Both the position numbers and the translations under genes were made by a program. Below, one piece after another: positions 55,472-62,976 of a stretch of 64,000 bases of DNA. The notes under the pieces were generated by a model that saw nothing but the letters and a program-made list of their open reading frames with translations, did no database searches and had not been told where the DNA came from. Within the stretch, counting starts at the first letter, position 1. Each line of letters starts with the position of its first letter. The DNA comes from JAABQG01 sp963726365 (GTDB lineage Bacteria; Pseudomonadota; Gammaproteobacteria; Burkholderiales; Burkholderiaceae_C): NCBI GenBank assembly GCA_963726365.1, contig CAVSCI010000003.1, positions 62,001-126,000 of the forward strand. Direction: 5' to 3'.

Positions 55472-56431
55472 ATGAGCGTGATTGTATATCAAACGAGAAT
55501 CATTCTCAATAAGATTGGCGATGCTTTTCAGTTGTCCCTGAGACGCCTGATCGGGATCACCTGCACCCTCTTGGGTCTGGCACTGGCAGGCTGTGCCAGC
55601 CCACCGGTCGTCGCCCCGCCCGTGGCTGCGCCGCCGGTCGTGGTGAAGAAACCGCCGCGCCTGGGGCTGGCGCTCGGCGGCGGCGCGGCGCGCGGCTTTG
55701 CCCATGTGGGCGTGATCCAGGTGCTGGAGGAGGCCGGCATCCGCCCCGACCTCGTGGTGGGCACCTCGGCGGGCAGTCTGGTGGCGGCCTTCTATGCCAG
55801 CGGCAAGAGCGGGGTCCAGTTGCAAAAAGTGGCCGAGACCATGGAAGAGGCGGCGTTCACCGACTGGACGCTGCCCCTGTTCAGTCGCGGCATGCTGCGC
55901 GGCGAGGCGCTGGCGCGTTACGTCACGGCCCAGGTGGCCAGCCGGACGATCGAGGACATGCCCATGCCGCTGGGCATCGTCGCGACCGACCTGAATTCCG
56001 GGGCGGGCGTGCTGTTTCGCCGGGGCGACACGGGCATGGCGGTGCGGGCCTCGAGCGCTGTGCCTTCGGTGTTCCAGCCGGTGCGCATTGCGGGGCGCGA
56101 CTACGTGGACGGTGGGCTGGTTTCGCCAGTACCCGTGCGCTTCGCCCGGGAGATGGGTGCCGAGCTGGTGGTGGCGGTCGACATTTCCAGCCCGCCCGAC
56201 GGCAACCTGCCCGACGGCTCCTTGCAGATCCTGCTGCAGACCTTTGCCATCATGGGCAAGAGCATCAACAGCTTCGAGCTGCGTGACGCCGATGTGGTGT
56301 TGCGCCCGGCACTGGGGGGTGTCAAGAGCGCGGACTTCGGCGCGCGCCTGAAATCGATCGCGGCCGGGCGGCTGGCCATGCAGCAGGCCCTGCCCGAACT
56401 CAGGCGGCTGCTGGCGGCGCAGAGCCTCTGA
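55472..56431 (+). CDS. Patatin-like phospholipase lipoprotein (RssA-like)
   Basis: The 319-residue reading has a lipobox (TLLGLALAGCASPP) and a patatin domain: oxyanion loop LALGGGAARGFAHVGVIQVL, nucleophile VGTSAGSLVAAFYASG and catalytic Asp in RDYVDGGLVSPVPV. The ATG at 55472 adds 20 residues before the basic n-region, and the Fur box would then lie inside the coding sequence. An in-frame TTG at 55532 gives a normal signal peptide (LSLRRLIGITCTLLG) and places the Fur box upstream. I favour the later start. A second patatin lipoprotein is at 32705. Confidence 0.85.
   Translation: MSVIVYQTRIILNKIGDAFQLSLRRLIGITCTLLGLALAGCASPPVVAPPVAAPPVVVKKPPRLGLALGGGAARGFAHVGVIQVLEEAGIRPDLVVGTSAGSLVAAFYASGKSGVQLQKVAETMEEAAFTDWTLPLFSRGMLRGEALARYVTAQVASRTIEDMPMPLGIVATDLNSGAGVLFRRGDTGMAVRASSAVPSVFQPVRIAGRDYVDGGLVSPVPVRFAREMGAELVVAVDISSPPDGNLPDGSLQILLQTFAIMGKSINSFELRDADVVLRPALGGVKSADFGARLKSIAAGRLAMQQALPELRRLLAAQSL
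55495..55507 (-). promoter_or_regulatory. Fur box
   Basis: The core GAGAATCATTCTC, with flanks AAAC and AATAAG, fits the Fur pattern (GATAAT-GATAAT-CATTATC type). It lies between the divergent iron-binding protein and patatin genes and so may control both. Confidence 0.7.
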
Positions 56432-56447
56432 GCAGGGGCTGCGGGAC

Positions 56448-56478
56448 AAAAAAAGGGCCGGTCTTGCGACCAGCCCTT
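56448..56478 (-). terminator. Hairpin with T run on the minus strand
   Basis: The stem AAGGGCCGGTC / GACCAGCCCTT has one mismatch and is followed on the minus strand by a T run. It may be a second terminator for the phasin transcript or a barrier between convergent units. Confidence 0.5.
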
Positions 56479-56610
56479 GAAGGGATCCCTGAACCCTGGA
56501 GGTTTCGAAAGGACCCGAGGAGACAACTTGCAGGAACCGGCACTGACGCCTGATTCCAATGTTTGAAGTCTCGCCTGAGACCGAACTTTTTTGTAGAGTC
56601 TGGGCTCCAG

Positions 56611-56634
56611 AAAAACGGGGGCCTCGGCCCCCGT
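56611..56634 (-). terminator. Rho-independent terminator of the phasin gene
   Basis: The perfect 9-bp stem ACGGGGGCC / GGCCCCCGT with loop TC is followed on the minus strand by TTTTT. Confidence 0.85.
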
Positions 56635-56653
56635 GGTGAGGAGCGTCTGGCGA

Positions 56654-57196
56654 TCAGCGCTTCTTGGCGGTGGGCTTGCCGGCGTTCACGGCGGTGGCCG
56701 CGGCGGCGTTGAAGTTGGCTTCAGCCACATCGGAGGCCTGCTTGACGGCCTTTTGCACCGATTCAAAAGCGTTGTTGGCGGCGGCCACAGCGCTCTTCAT
56801 CATGGCCACGGCGGTCTCGGAACCGGCGGGTGCGTTCTTGGCGGCGCTGTCGATGAGGTCGGCGAACTTCTTCTGGGCTTCTGCGGTCTGGCCTTCCATG
56901 GCCTTGCCGAATTCGGCACCCGTGCCCGAGGCGATGTCATACAGGTGACGGCTGTAGGCGGCGGCTTTTTCAGCCAGGGGCTGGAACAGGCTGGCCTGCA
57001 GGGCGAGCAGTTCCTGTGCGTCCTTGACGCTCAGGGCGGCTTGCGTCTGGTTGGCGGACTCGTTCAAGGCAGCTTTGGCGGCGCTCACGTTCAGTTCGAC
57101 GAGCTTTTCCACGCCTTCGAAGGCCTTGCTGGTCAGGCCAAACAGGGTTTCGACGTTGGCTTTGTGGGAGGCCATGATTTGTTCAGGGGTCAGCAT
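56654..57196 (-). CDS. phaP: Phasin (PHB granule-associated protein)
   Basis: The 180-residue amphipathic helical protein coats polyhydroxybutyrate granules. Marks of the betaproteobacterial phasin family are MLTPEQIMASHKANVETLFG, LTSKAFEGVEKLVELNVSAA, LLALQASLFQPLAEKAAAYS and a Lys-rich end (AGKPTAKKR). There are no cysteines. The promoter is flanked by a 12-bp perfect inverted repeat that fits PhaR control, and a strong terminator follows. No phaC, phaA or phaB is in this window, which is common for phaP loci. Confidence 0.93.
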   Translation of the reverse strand: MLTPEQIMASHKANVETLFGLTSKAFEGVEKLVELNVSAAKAALNESANQTQAALSVKDAQELLALQASLFQPLAEKAAAYSRHLYDIASGTGAEFGKAMEGQTAEAQKKFADLIDSAAKNAPAGSETAVAMMKSAVAAANNAFESVQKAVKQASDVAEANFNAAAATAVNAGKPTAKKR

Positions 57197-57251
57197 AAGA
57201 AAATCTCCAGGAGTTGAATGAAAACAGACTGCGCTGAAACCAACTCTATGG

Positions 57252-57319
57252 TGCAGTGCAGCATAGGTTTAATTTTAGGACATTGATCAGGAATTGCAAG
57301 TGTTATTTGCTGCACTGCA
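57252..57319 (-). promoter_or_regulatory. PhaR-like inverted operators around the phaP promoter
   Basis: TGCAGTGCAGCA at 57252 and its exact reverse complement TGCTGCACTGCA at 57308 bracket the phaP promoter 44 bp apart. TGC/GCA-rich sites are typical of PhaR repressors of phasin genes. Confidence 0.6.
57272..57299 (-). promoter_or_regulatory. Sigma-70 promoter of phaP
   Basis: On the minus strand TTGCAA and TAAAAT are 16 bp apart. The inferred transcript starts near 57265, giving a leader of about 70 bases. Confidence 0.55.
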
Positions 57320-57410
57320 ACAAAATAGAGTCAATTTTCTATAAAGCCGGGGCAATGCGATCCCGCCACAATCGCTCGTACCTCGAACCACGCAGCTTGA
57401 TTCCGCCGTC

Positions 57411-58340
57411 ATGCAGGCCTTTTATTCCGACCAGTTTGTCCTGCCCTTGCCGCCGGGCCACCGTTTCCCCATGGGCAAGTACCGGCTGTTGCGCGATCGC
57501 GTGGCCGCCGGGCTGCCCGAGGTCCGGTTTGCGCCGGCCCCGCCCGCCAGCGACGGTGAACTGGCGCTGGTGCACACGCCGGACTACATCGAGGGCATCA
57601 CGTCCGGTACGGTCGATCCTCGGGTGGTGCGCGAGATTGGTTTTCCCTGGAGCGAGGCCATGGTCGAGCGTGCCCGCCGCTCCGTCGGGGCCACGGTCGC
57701 GGCCGCGCGCACGGCCCTGACGCAGGGCATCGCGGCCAACCTGGCCGGCGGCACGCACCACGCCAGCGCCGGCAAGGGCGGCGGCTTCTGCGTGTTCAAC
57801 GACGCCGCCGTGGCGGCGCGCCTGCAACAGGCGGAGCACGGCCGCCGGCAGCGCCAACCTCTGCAGGTGGCCATCATCGATCTGGACGTGCACCAGGGCA
57901 ACGGCACGGCCAGCATCTTCCGGGACGACCCCAGCGTCTTCACCCTGTCGTTGCACGGCGACAAGAACTTCCCGTTCCGCAAGGAGGCCAGCGACCTCGA
58001 TGTCGCCTTGCCGGATGGCTGTGGCGATGACGAGTACCTGCATGCGCTCGATCTGGCGCTGGACGAACTGGCGCGCCGCTTCGAGCCCGGCCTGCTGATC
58101 TACCTCGCGGGCGCCGATCCGCACGAAGGCGACCGGCTTGGCCGGCTCAGACTCAGCCACGACGGCCTGGAGGCGCGCGACCGCCGGGTGTTCGACTGGG
58201 CCTGGCAGCGCCGGGTGCCGCTGGCGCTGACCATGGCGGGCGGCTACGGCGTCAACATCGAAGACACCGTGCAGGCGCAGTTCAATACGTGGCGGGTCGC
58301 GGTGGACTACTGGCAACGCTGGCAGAATCGTTCCCGATGA
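57411..58340 (+). CDS. Histone-deacetylase-family zinc hydrolase (AcuC/acetylpolyamine amidohydrolase type)
   Basis: The 309-residue enzyme has the HDAC fold marks LVHTPDYIEGI, LAGGTHHASAGKGGGFCVFN with the catalytic His pair, AIIDLDVHQGNGTASIFRDD with the zinc Asp and His, LIYLAGADPHEGDRLGRLRL with the third zinc ligand, and LTMAGGYG. It should remove acetyl groups from lysines, polyamines or acetoin-related substrates. It is the first gene of a tightly coupled operon: its stop overlaps the start of the thioesterase gene by four bases. The ATG at 57411 is preceded by no strong ribosome site. Confidence 0.92.
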   Translation: MQAFYSDQFVLPLPPGHRFPMGKYRLLRDRVAAGLPEVRFAPAPPASDGELALVHTPDYIEGITSGTVDPRVVREIGFPWSEAMVERARRSVGATVAAARTALTQGIAANLAGGTHHASAGKGGGFCVFNDAAVAARLQQAEHGRRQRQPLQVAIIDLDVHQGNGTASIFRDDPSVFTLSLHGDKNFPFRKEASDLDVALPDGCGDDEYLHALDLALDELARRFEPGLLIYLAGADPHEGDRLGRLRLSHDGLEARDRRVFDWAWQRRVPLALTMAGGYGVNIEDTVQAQFNTWRVAVDYWQRWQNRSR

Positions 58341-58774
58341 GCCACTCCAAACCCCAGGCCGAGCCGCGCAGCGCGTACAAGGTCTTTCGCACCATCACCA
58401 CGCGCTGGATGGACAACGATGCCTACGGACATGTCAACAACGTCATCTACTACAGCTGGTTCGACACCGCCGTCAACGCGCACCTGATCGAGCAAGGCGT
58501 GCTCGACATCCACCAGGGCGAGACGATCGGCCTGGTGATCGAGACCCAGTGCAACTACTTCGCCCCGCTGGCGTTTCCGCAGACCATCGAGGCCGGCATG
58601 CGCGTGGCGAAACTGGGCTCGTCCAGCGTGCGCTACGAGGTCGGCCTGTTTGCGCAGGGCGAGCCGCTGACCGCCGCGAAGGGCCATTTCATTCACGTGT
58701 ACGTCGACAGCGCCACGCGCCGCCCGGTGCCGCTGCCCGCGCCCCTCAAAACCGTTCTGGAGCAACTCAAGTGA
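58337..58774 (+). CDS. YbgC/FadM-like acyl-CoA thioesterase
   Basis: The 145-residue hotdog enzyme has the 4HBT signature TTRWMDNDAYGHVNNVIYYS with the catalytic Asp, followed by LVIETQCNYFAPLAFPQTIE and SSSVRYEVGLFAQGE. It hydrolyses an acyl-CoA or 4-hydroxybenzoyl-type thioester. Its start overlaps the deacetylase stop and its stop overlaps the GTG of the nitroreductase gene, so all three are translationally coupled. Confidence 0.88.
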   Translation: MSHSKPQAEPRSAYKVFRTITTRWMDNDAYGHVNNVIYYSWFDTAVNAHLIEQGVLDIHQGETIGLVIETQCNYFAPLAFPQTIEAGMRVAKLGSSSVRYEVGLFAQGEPLTAAKGHFIHVYVDSATRRPVPLPAPLKTVLEQLK

Positions 58775-59505
58775 CTTCTTTGACAACGACCCAGGTCAGC
58801 ACCGTGATCAAGGACCCGGCCAGTGTGGACGCCGCCATCGAGAGCCGCTTCTCGGCGCGCGCCTTCCTGCCGCGCCCGGTGGAGCGCGAGGTGCTGGCCG
58901 ATGTGCTGCGCGTGGCCAGCCGCGCGCCCAGCGGCACCAACACCCAGCCCTGGCAGGTCTATGTGCTGCAGGGCGCGCGCAAGGACGAACTGGTCAGGAC
59001 CATCTGCGAGGCCCATGACGCGATCTCGGTCGATCCGCAGCTTGCCACCGGGTACCGCGAGGAATACGACTACTACCCCGAAAAATGGATCAGCCCCTAC
59101 ATCGACCGGCGCCGCGAGTGCGGCTTCGGCCTGTATGGGGTGCTGGGCATCGGCAAGGGCGACCGCGACAAGATGCACCTTCAGCACCAGCGCAACTTCC
59201 GCTTCTTCGATGCGCCCGTCGGCCTCATGTTCACGATCGACCGCATCATGGGCCGCGGCAGCCTTCTGGACTACGGCATGTTCCTGCAAAGCATCATGCT
59301 CGCCGCCCGTGCACGCGGGCTGCATACCTGCCCGCAGGCGGCGTGGAACGGATTCTCCAAGCTGATCCTGCCGTACATCGGTGCCCGGGAGAACGAGATG
59401 CTGGTCTGCGGCATGTCGCTGGGCTACGCGGACGAGTCGGCCCTTGTGAACACCTTCCAGACCACGCGGGTGCCGGCGGAGTCGTTCACGCACTGGCTGG
59501 AGTGA
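58771..59505 (+). CDS. Nitroreductase-family FMN oxidoreductase
   Basis: The 244-residue flavoprotein starts with GTG at 58771 inside a GTGA overlap. Marks are AIESRFSARAFLPRPVEREV, RVASRAPSGTNTQPWQVYVL (FMN phosphate site), DAPVGLMFTIDRIMGRGS and CPQAAWNGFSKLILPYIG, with the C-terminal block MLVCGMSLGYAD. It reduces nitro compounds, quinones or enoyl-type substrates with NAD(P)H. Third gene of the coupled operon with the deacetylase and thioesterase. The physiological substrate is not evident. Confidence 0.9.
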   Translation: MTSLTTTQVSTVIKDPASVDAAIESRFSARAFLPRPVEREVLADVLRVASRAPSGTNTQPWQVYVLQGARKDELVRTICEAHDAISVDPQLATGYREEYDYYPEKWISPYIDRRRECGFGLYGVLGIGKGDRDKMHLQHQRNFRFFDAPVGLMFTIDRIMGRGSLLDYGMFLQSIMLAARARGLHTCPQAAWNGFSKLILPYIGARENEMLVCGMSLGYADESALVNTFQTTRVPAESFTHWLE

Positions 59506-59516
59506 ACCCCGGCTGA

Positions 59517-59700
59517 TGGCCCCCACGCTCCCCGCTGCGCGTGGTTCGCTGGACGCGGCTCACCCAGAGGCAACGCCACTTCGGCCTGTCCAACCCTGCG
59601 CAGGCAGGCTTGGAGCCGCAGGCCTCAGCCCCGGGGGGGCGCTCGCCGCCTTGGGGCGGCCCGGCGGCGGCTCGATGGCGCTCATGCAGCCCCGCTGCGC
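59517..59700 (+). other. GC-rich intergenic segment, probably a recurrent family-specific repeat
   Basis: This 184-bp segment is rich in short inverted elements (CCCCACGCTCCCCGCTGCG; CCGCCTTGGGGCGG; GGCCCGGCGGCGG). Very similar stretches occur between genes in many Comamonadaceae, as I recall. It has no open frame that looks coding. livH starts at its right edge. Confidence 0.4.
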
Positions 59701-60661
59701 ATGAGCTTCTTCGCCATCCAGGCGCTCAACGGGCTGAGCTACGCCACCACGCTGTTCCTGATGGCCGCCGGCCTGACGCTGATCTTCGGCGTCACGCGCA
59801 TCGTCAACTTTGCCCATGGCAGCTTCTTCATGCTCGGCGCGCTGCTGTCCGCGCACTGGGTGACAAACTGGTTTCCCGCCTGGGGCGAGAGCGCGGGGCT
59901 GTATGCGCTGGCGATGGGGCTCGGCGCGCTGGCGGCGGGTCTGGCCGGCGCGGTGGCCGAGTTCGTGTTGCTGCGGCGCATGTACGGCGTGCCCGAGCTC
60001 TACCAGCTGGTCGCCACCTTCGGCCTGACGCTGGCCATGAGCGACGCGATGCGCTGGGGCTTCGGGCCCGCCGAAGTCTTTGCGCCGCGCTTTCCTGGGC
60101 TCAAGGGCTCGGTGGAGCTGTGGGGCGAATTTTTTCCGGTGTGGCAACTGGTGACGCTGGCGCTGGGCCCGCTGGTGTGGGCCGGCCTGCACGGGCTGCT
60201 GACGCGCACGCGCTTCGGCCAGCGCCTGCGCGCGGCCACCATGGACCGGGCCATGCTGGACGCGCTGGGCGTCAACCCCAAGCCGCTGATGCTGGGCGCC
60301 GTCGTGCTGGGCTGCGCGCTGGCCGGGCTGGGCGGCGCGCTGCAGCTGCCGCGCGAGCCGGCCAACCTGCAGATGGACGTGAACGTGATCGTCGAGACCT
60401 TCGTGGTGGTGGTCACCGGCGGGCTGGGCAGCATCAGCGGTGCGTTCTTCGCCGCGCTGCTGATCGGGCTGATCCATTCCCTGGGCGTGAGCCTGTTTCC
60501 CGCAGGCCACGCTGGTGCTGGTGTTCCTGACCATGGCCGTGGTGCTGGCCGTGCGCCCGCAGGGGCTGATGGGGCAGCCGCTGGACGCCGGACCGCGGGA
60601 AATCATCCAGAAATTCCATGTTCCCAGCGTCAAACGGTCATGGAATGCTCTTTATTTCGGA
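59701..60661 (+). CDS. livH: LivH-type branched-chain amino acid ABC permease, frameshifted, reading into LivM
   Basis: The permease has the LivH marks LNGLSYATTLFLMAAGLTLI, FGVTRIVNFAHGSFFMLGA, VATFGLTLAMSDAMRWGFG, MDRAMLDALGVNP and VVVVTGGLGSISGAFFAALL. An extra base near 60505 breaks the frame; beyond it the gene ends VFLTMAVVLAVRPQGLMGQP as expected. No stop follows: the frame runs through a copy of the dispersed element (HVPSVKRSWNALYFG) straight into LivM. Either the two permeases are one fused protein or LivM starts internally. No periplasmic binding protein gene is beside it. Confidence 0.85.
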
Positions 60662-60662
60662 G
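60613..60662 (+). repeat. Dispersed 51-bp element, copy 10 (LivH-LivM junction)
   Basis: The copy contains ATTCCATG, TTCCCAGCGTCAAACGGTCA and GCTCTTTATTTCGGAG at the family spacing. It leaves the frame open between two normally separate genes. Confidence 0.72.
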
Positions 60663-61675
60663 TGTTTTTTGCACTGTGCGGCGCCGCCTGGACGGGCGGT
60701 GACTACGCGCGCGCGCTCGCCTCCGACGCGCTGATCCTGCTGATCTTCGGCGTCAGCCTGCAGGCCATGATGGCGCTGGGCGGGCTGGTGAGCTTTGGCC
60801 ATGCGGCGTTTTTCGGGCTGGGGGCCTATGGCGCGGCGTTGTCGCACACCCTCTGGGGCGCGACGCTGCCGGTGGCGCTGGTGGCGGGCTGTGGCCTGGC
60901 GCTGGGGGTGGCCGCCGTGTTCGGCGCCGCCGTGGTGCGCAGTGCCGGCGTGTACCTGGCCATGCTGAGCCTGGCACTGGCACAGGTGATCTGGGCCACG
61001 GCCACGCAGTGGGTGGCGCTGACCGGCGGTGACAACGGCTTGATCGGCCTGCGGCTGGTCACGGATGACACCCGGGCGCTGTTCTTCGGGCTGCTGGCCG
61101 GCATTGCCGCACTCAGCGTCGCGGCGCTGGGCCGGCTGGCCGGATCGACCTTTGGCGCGGCGCTGCAGGCGGTGCGCGACGCGCCGCAGCGCGCGGCCGC
61201 CTCGGGCCTGCCGGTGAACTGGATCAAGTACCGCATCTTTGTCGAAAGCGCGGTGCTCGCGGGCCTGGCCGGCGGGCTGGCGGCGGCGCACAAGGGCGCG
61301 GTGTTTCCCTCGGTCGCCAGTGTGGCCACCTCGGTCGATGCGCTGCTGGTGGTGCTGCTCGGTGGCGTGCACCAGCTCTGGGGCGCGGCCGTGGGCAGCG
61401 CGGTGCTGACCTGGGCCAGCGCCGAACTGGGCAGCAGCGTGGCGGGGCTGCGCGACTACTGGCGCGGTGCGCTGGGCGTGTTCGTGATGGCGATCATGGT
61501 GCTGTCGCCCTCGGGCCTGCTCGGGCTGCTGCAGCGATTCAGGGAATCCCGGCGCGCCGGGACTGCCAAGCGGCGACCGGAGGTGGGCCATGACGCTGCA
61601 TGTGCGCCAGCTCGTCAAGCATTTCGGCGGGGTGCAGGCCGTCAAAGGGGTGAGCTTCGAGGTGAATCCTGGTGA
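60662..61675 (+). CDS. livM: LivM-type branched-chain amino acid ABC permease
   Basis: The second permease has LLIFGVSLQAMMALGGLVSF, GHAAFFGLGAYGAALSHTLW, YLAMLSLALAQVIWATATQW, LTGGDNGLIGLRLV, AVRDAPQRAAASGLPVNWIK and GLAGGLAAAHKGAVFPSVAS, all typical of LivM. GTG at 60662 is the first in-frame start after the element and would suit internal initiation, though without a good ribosome site. The frame ends 86 bases inside livG with a tail (GHDAACAPARQAFRRGAGRQ) that is not family-like, so another shift near 61580 is likely. Confidence 0.85.
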   Translation: MFFALCGAAWTGGDYARALASDALILLIFGVSLQAMMALGGLVSFGHAAFFGLGAYGAALSHTLWGATLPVALVAGCGLALGVAAVFGAAVVRSAGVYLAMLSLALAQVIWATATQWVALTGGDNGLIGLRLVTDDTRALFFGLLAGIAALSVAALGRLAGSTFGAALQAVRDAPQRAAASGLPVNWIKYRIFVESAVLAGLAGGLAAAHKGAVFPSVASVATSVDALLVVLLGGVHQLWGAAVGSAVLTWASAELGSSVAGLRDYWRGALGVFVMAIMVLSPSGLLGLLQRFRESRRAGTAKRRPEVGHDAACAPARQAFRRGAGRQRGELRGESW

Positions 61676-62354
61676 ATGCGTGGCGCTGATCGGGCCGAAC
61701 GGCGCGGGCAAGTCCACCACCTTCGCCTGCATCGCCGGCCAGCATGCGCTGACTCACGGCGAAGTGCGCTGGGCCGGTCAGCGCATCGACCGCCTGGCAC
61801 CGGCGCAGCGCCAGAAGCTCGGCGTGGCGCGAACCTTCCAGGTGGCGCAGACCTTCGAGGCGCTCACCGTGCTGCAAAACCTGCAGCTGCTGAGGGCCGC
61901 GCCGCGCGGGCTGCGCGCCTGGAACCTGCTCTGCCACGCGGACGTGGACGCCACCCTGGCGCGGCTGGCGCGGGTCGGGCTGCAGCACCTGGCAGAGACC
62001 GATGCGCTGGACCTGCCCTACGGCGCGAAGAAGCGGCTGGAACTGGCGATGGCGCTCGCTGGCCTGCCCGACGAAGGCGTTCGCCTGCTGCTGCTGGACG
62101 AGCCCGCCGCCGGCCTGGCCGCGGCCGAGCGAGCCGAGTTGATGGCGCTGGTCAAGGCGCTGGCCCGCGAGGGCGTGGCCGTGCTCTATACCGAGCACAA
62201 CATGGACGCCGTCTTCGGCGTGGCCGACCGCGTGCTGGTGCTGATCGACGGGCGACTGGCCGCGCAGGGCACGCCGGACGAGGTGGCGCTGGATGCCACC
62301 GTGCGCAACCGTTATCTTGGGCGCGGCTTCCAGGCGGAGGACGCCCATGCTTGA
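61590..62354 (+). CDS. livG: LivG-type ABC ATP-binding protein
   Basis: The 254-residue ATPase has Walker A LIGPNGAGKSTTFACIAGQ near residue 35, GVARTFQVAQTFEALTVLQN, the LivG-type signature LPYGAKKRLELAMAL, Walker B LLLLDEPAAGL and the switch region VLYTEHNMDAVFGVADRVLV. It pairs with LivF on the LivHM permease. It overlaps livF by eight bases. Confidence 0.93.
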   Translation: MTLHVRQLVKHFGGVQAVKGVSFEVNPGECVALIGPNGAGKSTTFACIAGQHALTHGEVRWAGQRIDRLAPAQRQKLGVARTFQVAQTFEALTVLQNLQLLRAAPRGLRAWNLLCHADVDATLARLARVGLQHLAETDALDLPYGAKKRLELAMALAGLPDEGVRLLLLDEPAAGLAAAERAELMALVKALAREGVAVLYTEHNMDAVFGVADRVLVLIDGRLAAQGTPDEVALDATVRNRYLGRGFQAEDAHA

Positions 62355-62973
62355 GGTCAAGCAACTCAATGTCTGGTACGGCGCGGCGCAGGCCTTGTTC
62401 GATGTGTCTCTCACGGTGGGCGCCGGTGAGCTGGTGGTGCTGCAGGGGCTCAATGGCGCGGGCAAATCGACGCTTTTGCAAGCTTCAATGGGCCTTTCCC
62501 AGCGTCAATCGGGCGCTATCAGCTATCAAAATGAAACTATTTCAGACTGGCCGCCGCACCGTCGGGCGCTCGCCGGGCTCGGTTACGTGGCCGAGGACCG
62601 GCGCCTTTTTGGCGCCCTGACCGTGCGCGAGAACTTGCACATCGCCGCGCGGGGTGACGTGCCGGCCAACGAGGCGCGCGTGCTGGACCTGTTCCCCGCT
62701 CTGAAGGATCTGCTGCAGCGCCGCGCCAGCCAGATGAGCGGCGGCGAGCAACAGATGCTGGCGATCGCGCGCACGCTCATGACCGCGCCGAAGTTGTTGC
62801 TGCTCGACGAGCCCTGTGAAGGCATTGCGCCGCTGCTGGTGGTGGCGATCCGCGACGCGCTGCTGGCGCTGAGGGCGGCCGGCATGCCGATGCTGGTGGC
62901 CGAGCAGAACCGCATCCTCGCCGATCAGGCGGACCGCGTGGTGACGCTGGTGAGCGGGCGGGTGATGGCCTGA
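62347..62973 (+). CDS. livF: LivF-type ABC ATP-binding protein
   Basis: The 208-residue ATPase has Walker A LQGLNGAGKSTLLQA (residues about 34-42), PPHRRALAGLGYVAEDRRLF, the signature MSGGEQQMLAIARTL, Walker B LLLLDEPCEGIAP and the switch AEQNRIL. It is shorter than most LivF at the C-terminus. Residues 47-64 (SMGLSQRQSGAISYQNET) are encoded by a copy of the dispersed element. Compared from memory with ordinary LivF, the distance from Walker A to WPPHR is unchanged, so the element replaces rather than interrupts the native codons. Confidence 0.93.
   Translation: MLEVKQLNVWYGAAQALFDVSLTVGAGELVVLQGLNGAGKSTLLQASMGLSQRQSGAISYQNETISDWPPHRRALAGLGYVAEDRRLFGALTVRENLHIAARGDVPANEARVLDLFPALKDLLQRRASQMSGGEQQMLAIARTLMTAPKLLLLDEPCEGIAPLLVVAIRDALLALRAAGMPMLVAEQNRILADQADRVVTLVSGRVMA
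62487..62537 (+). repeat. Dispersed 51-bp element, copy 11 (inside livF)
   Basis: The copy contains AATGGGCCTTTCCCAGCGTC, AATCGGGCGC and AGCTATCAAAATGAAAC at the family spacing. It is in frame and just downstream of Walker A. Confidence 0.8.
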
Positions 62974-62976
62974 CGC

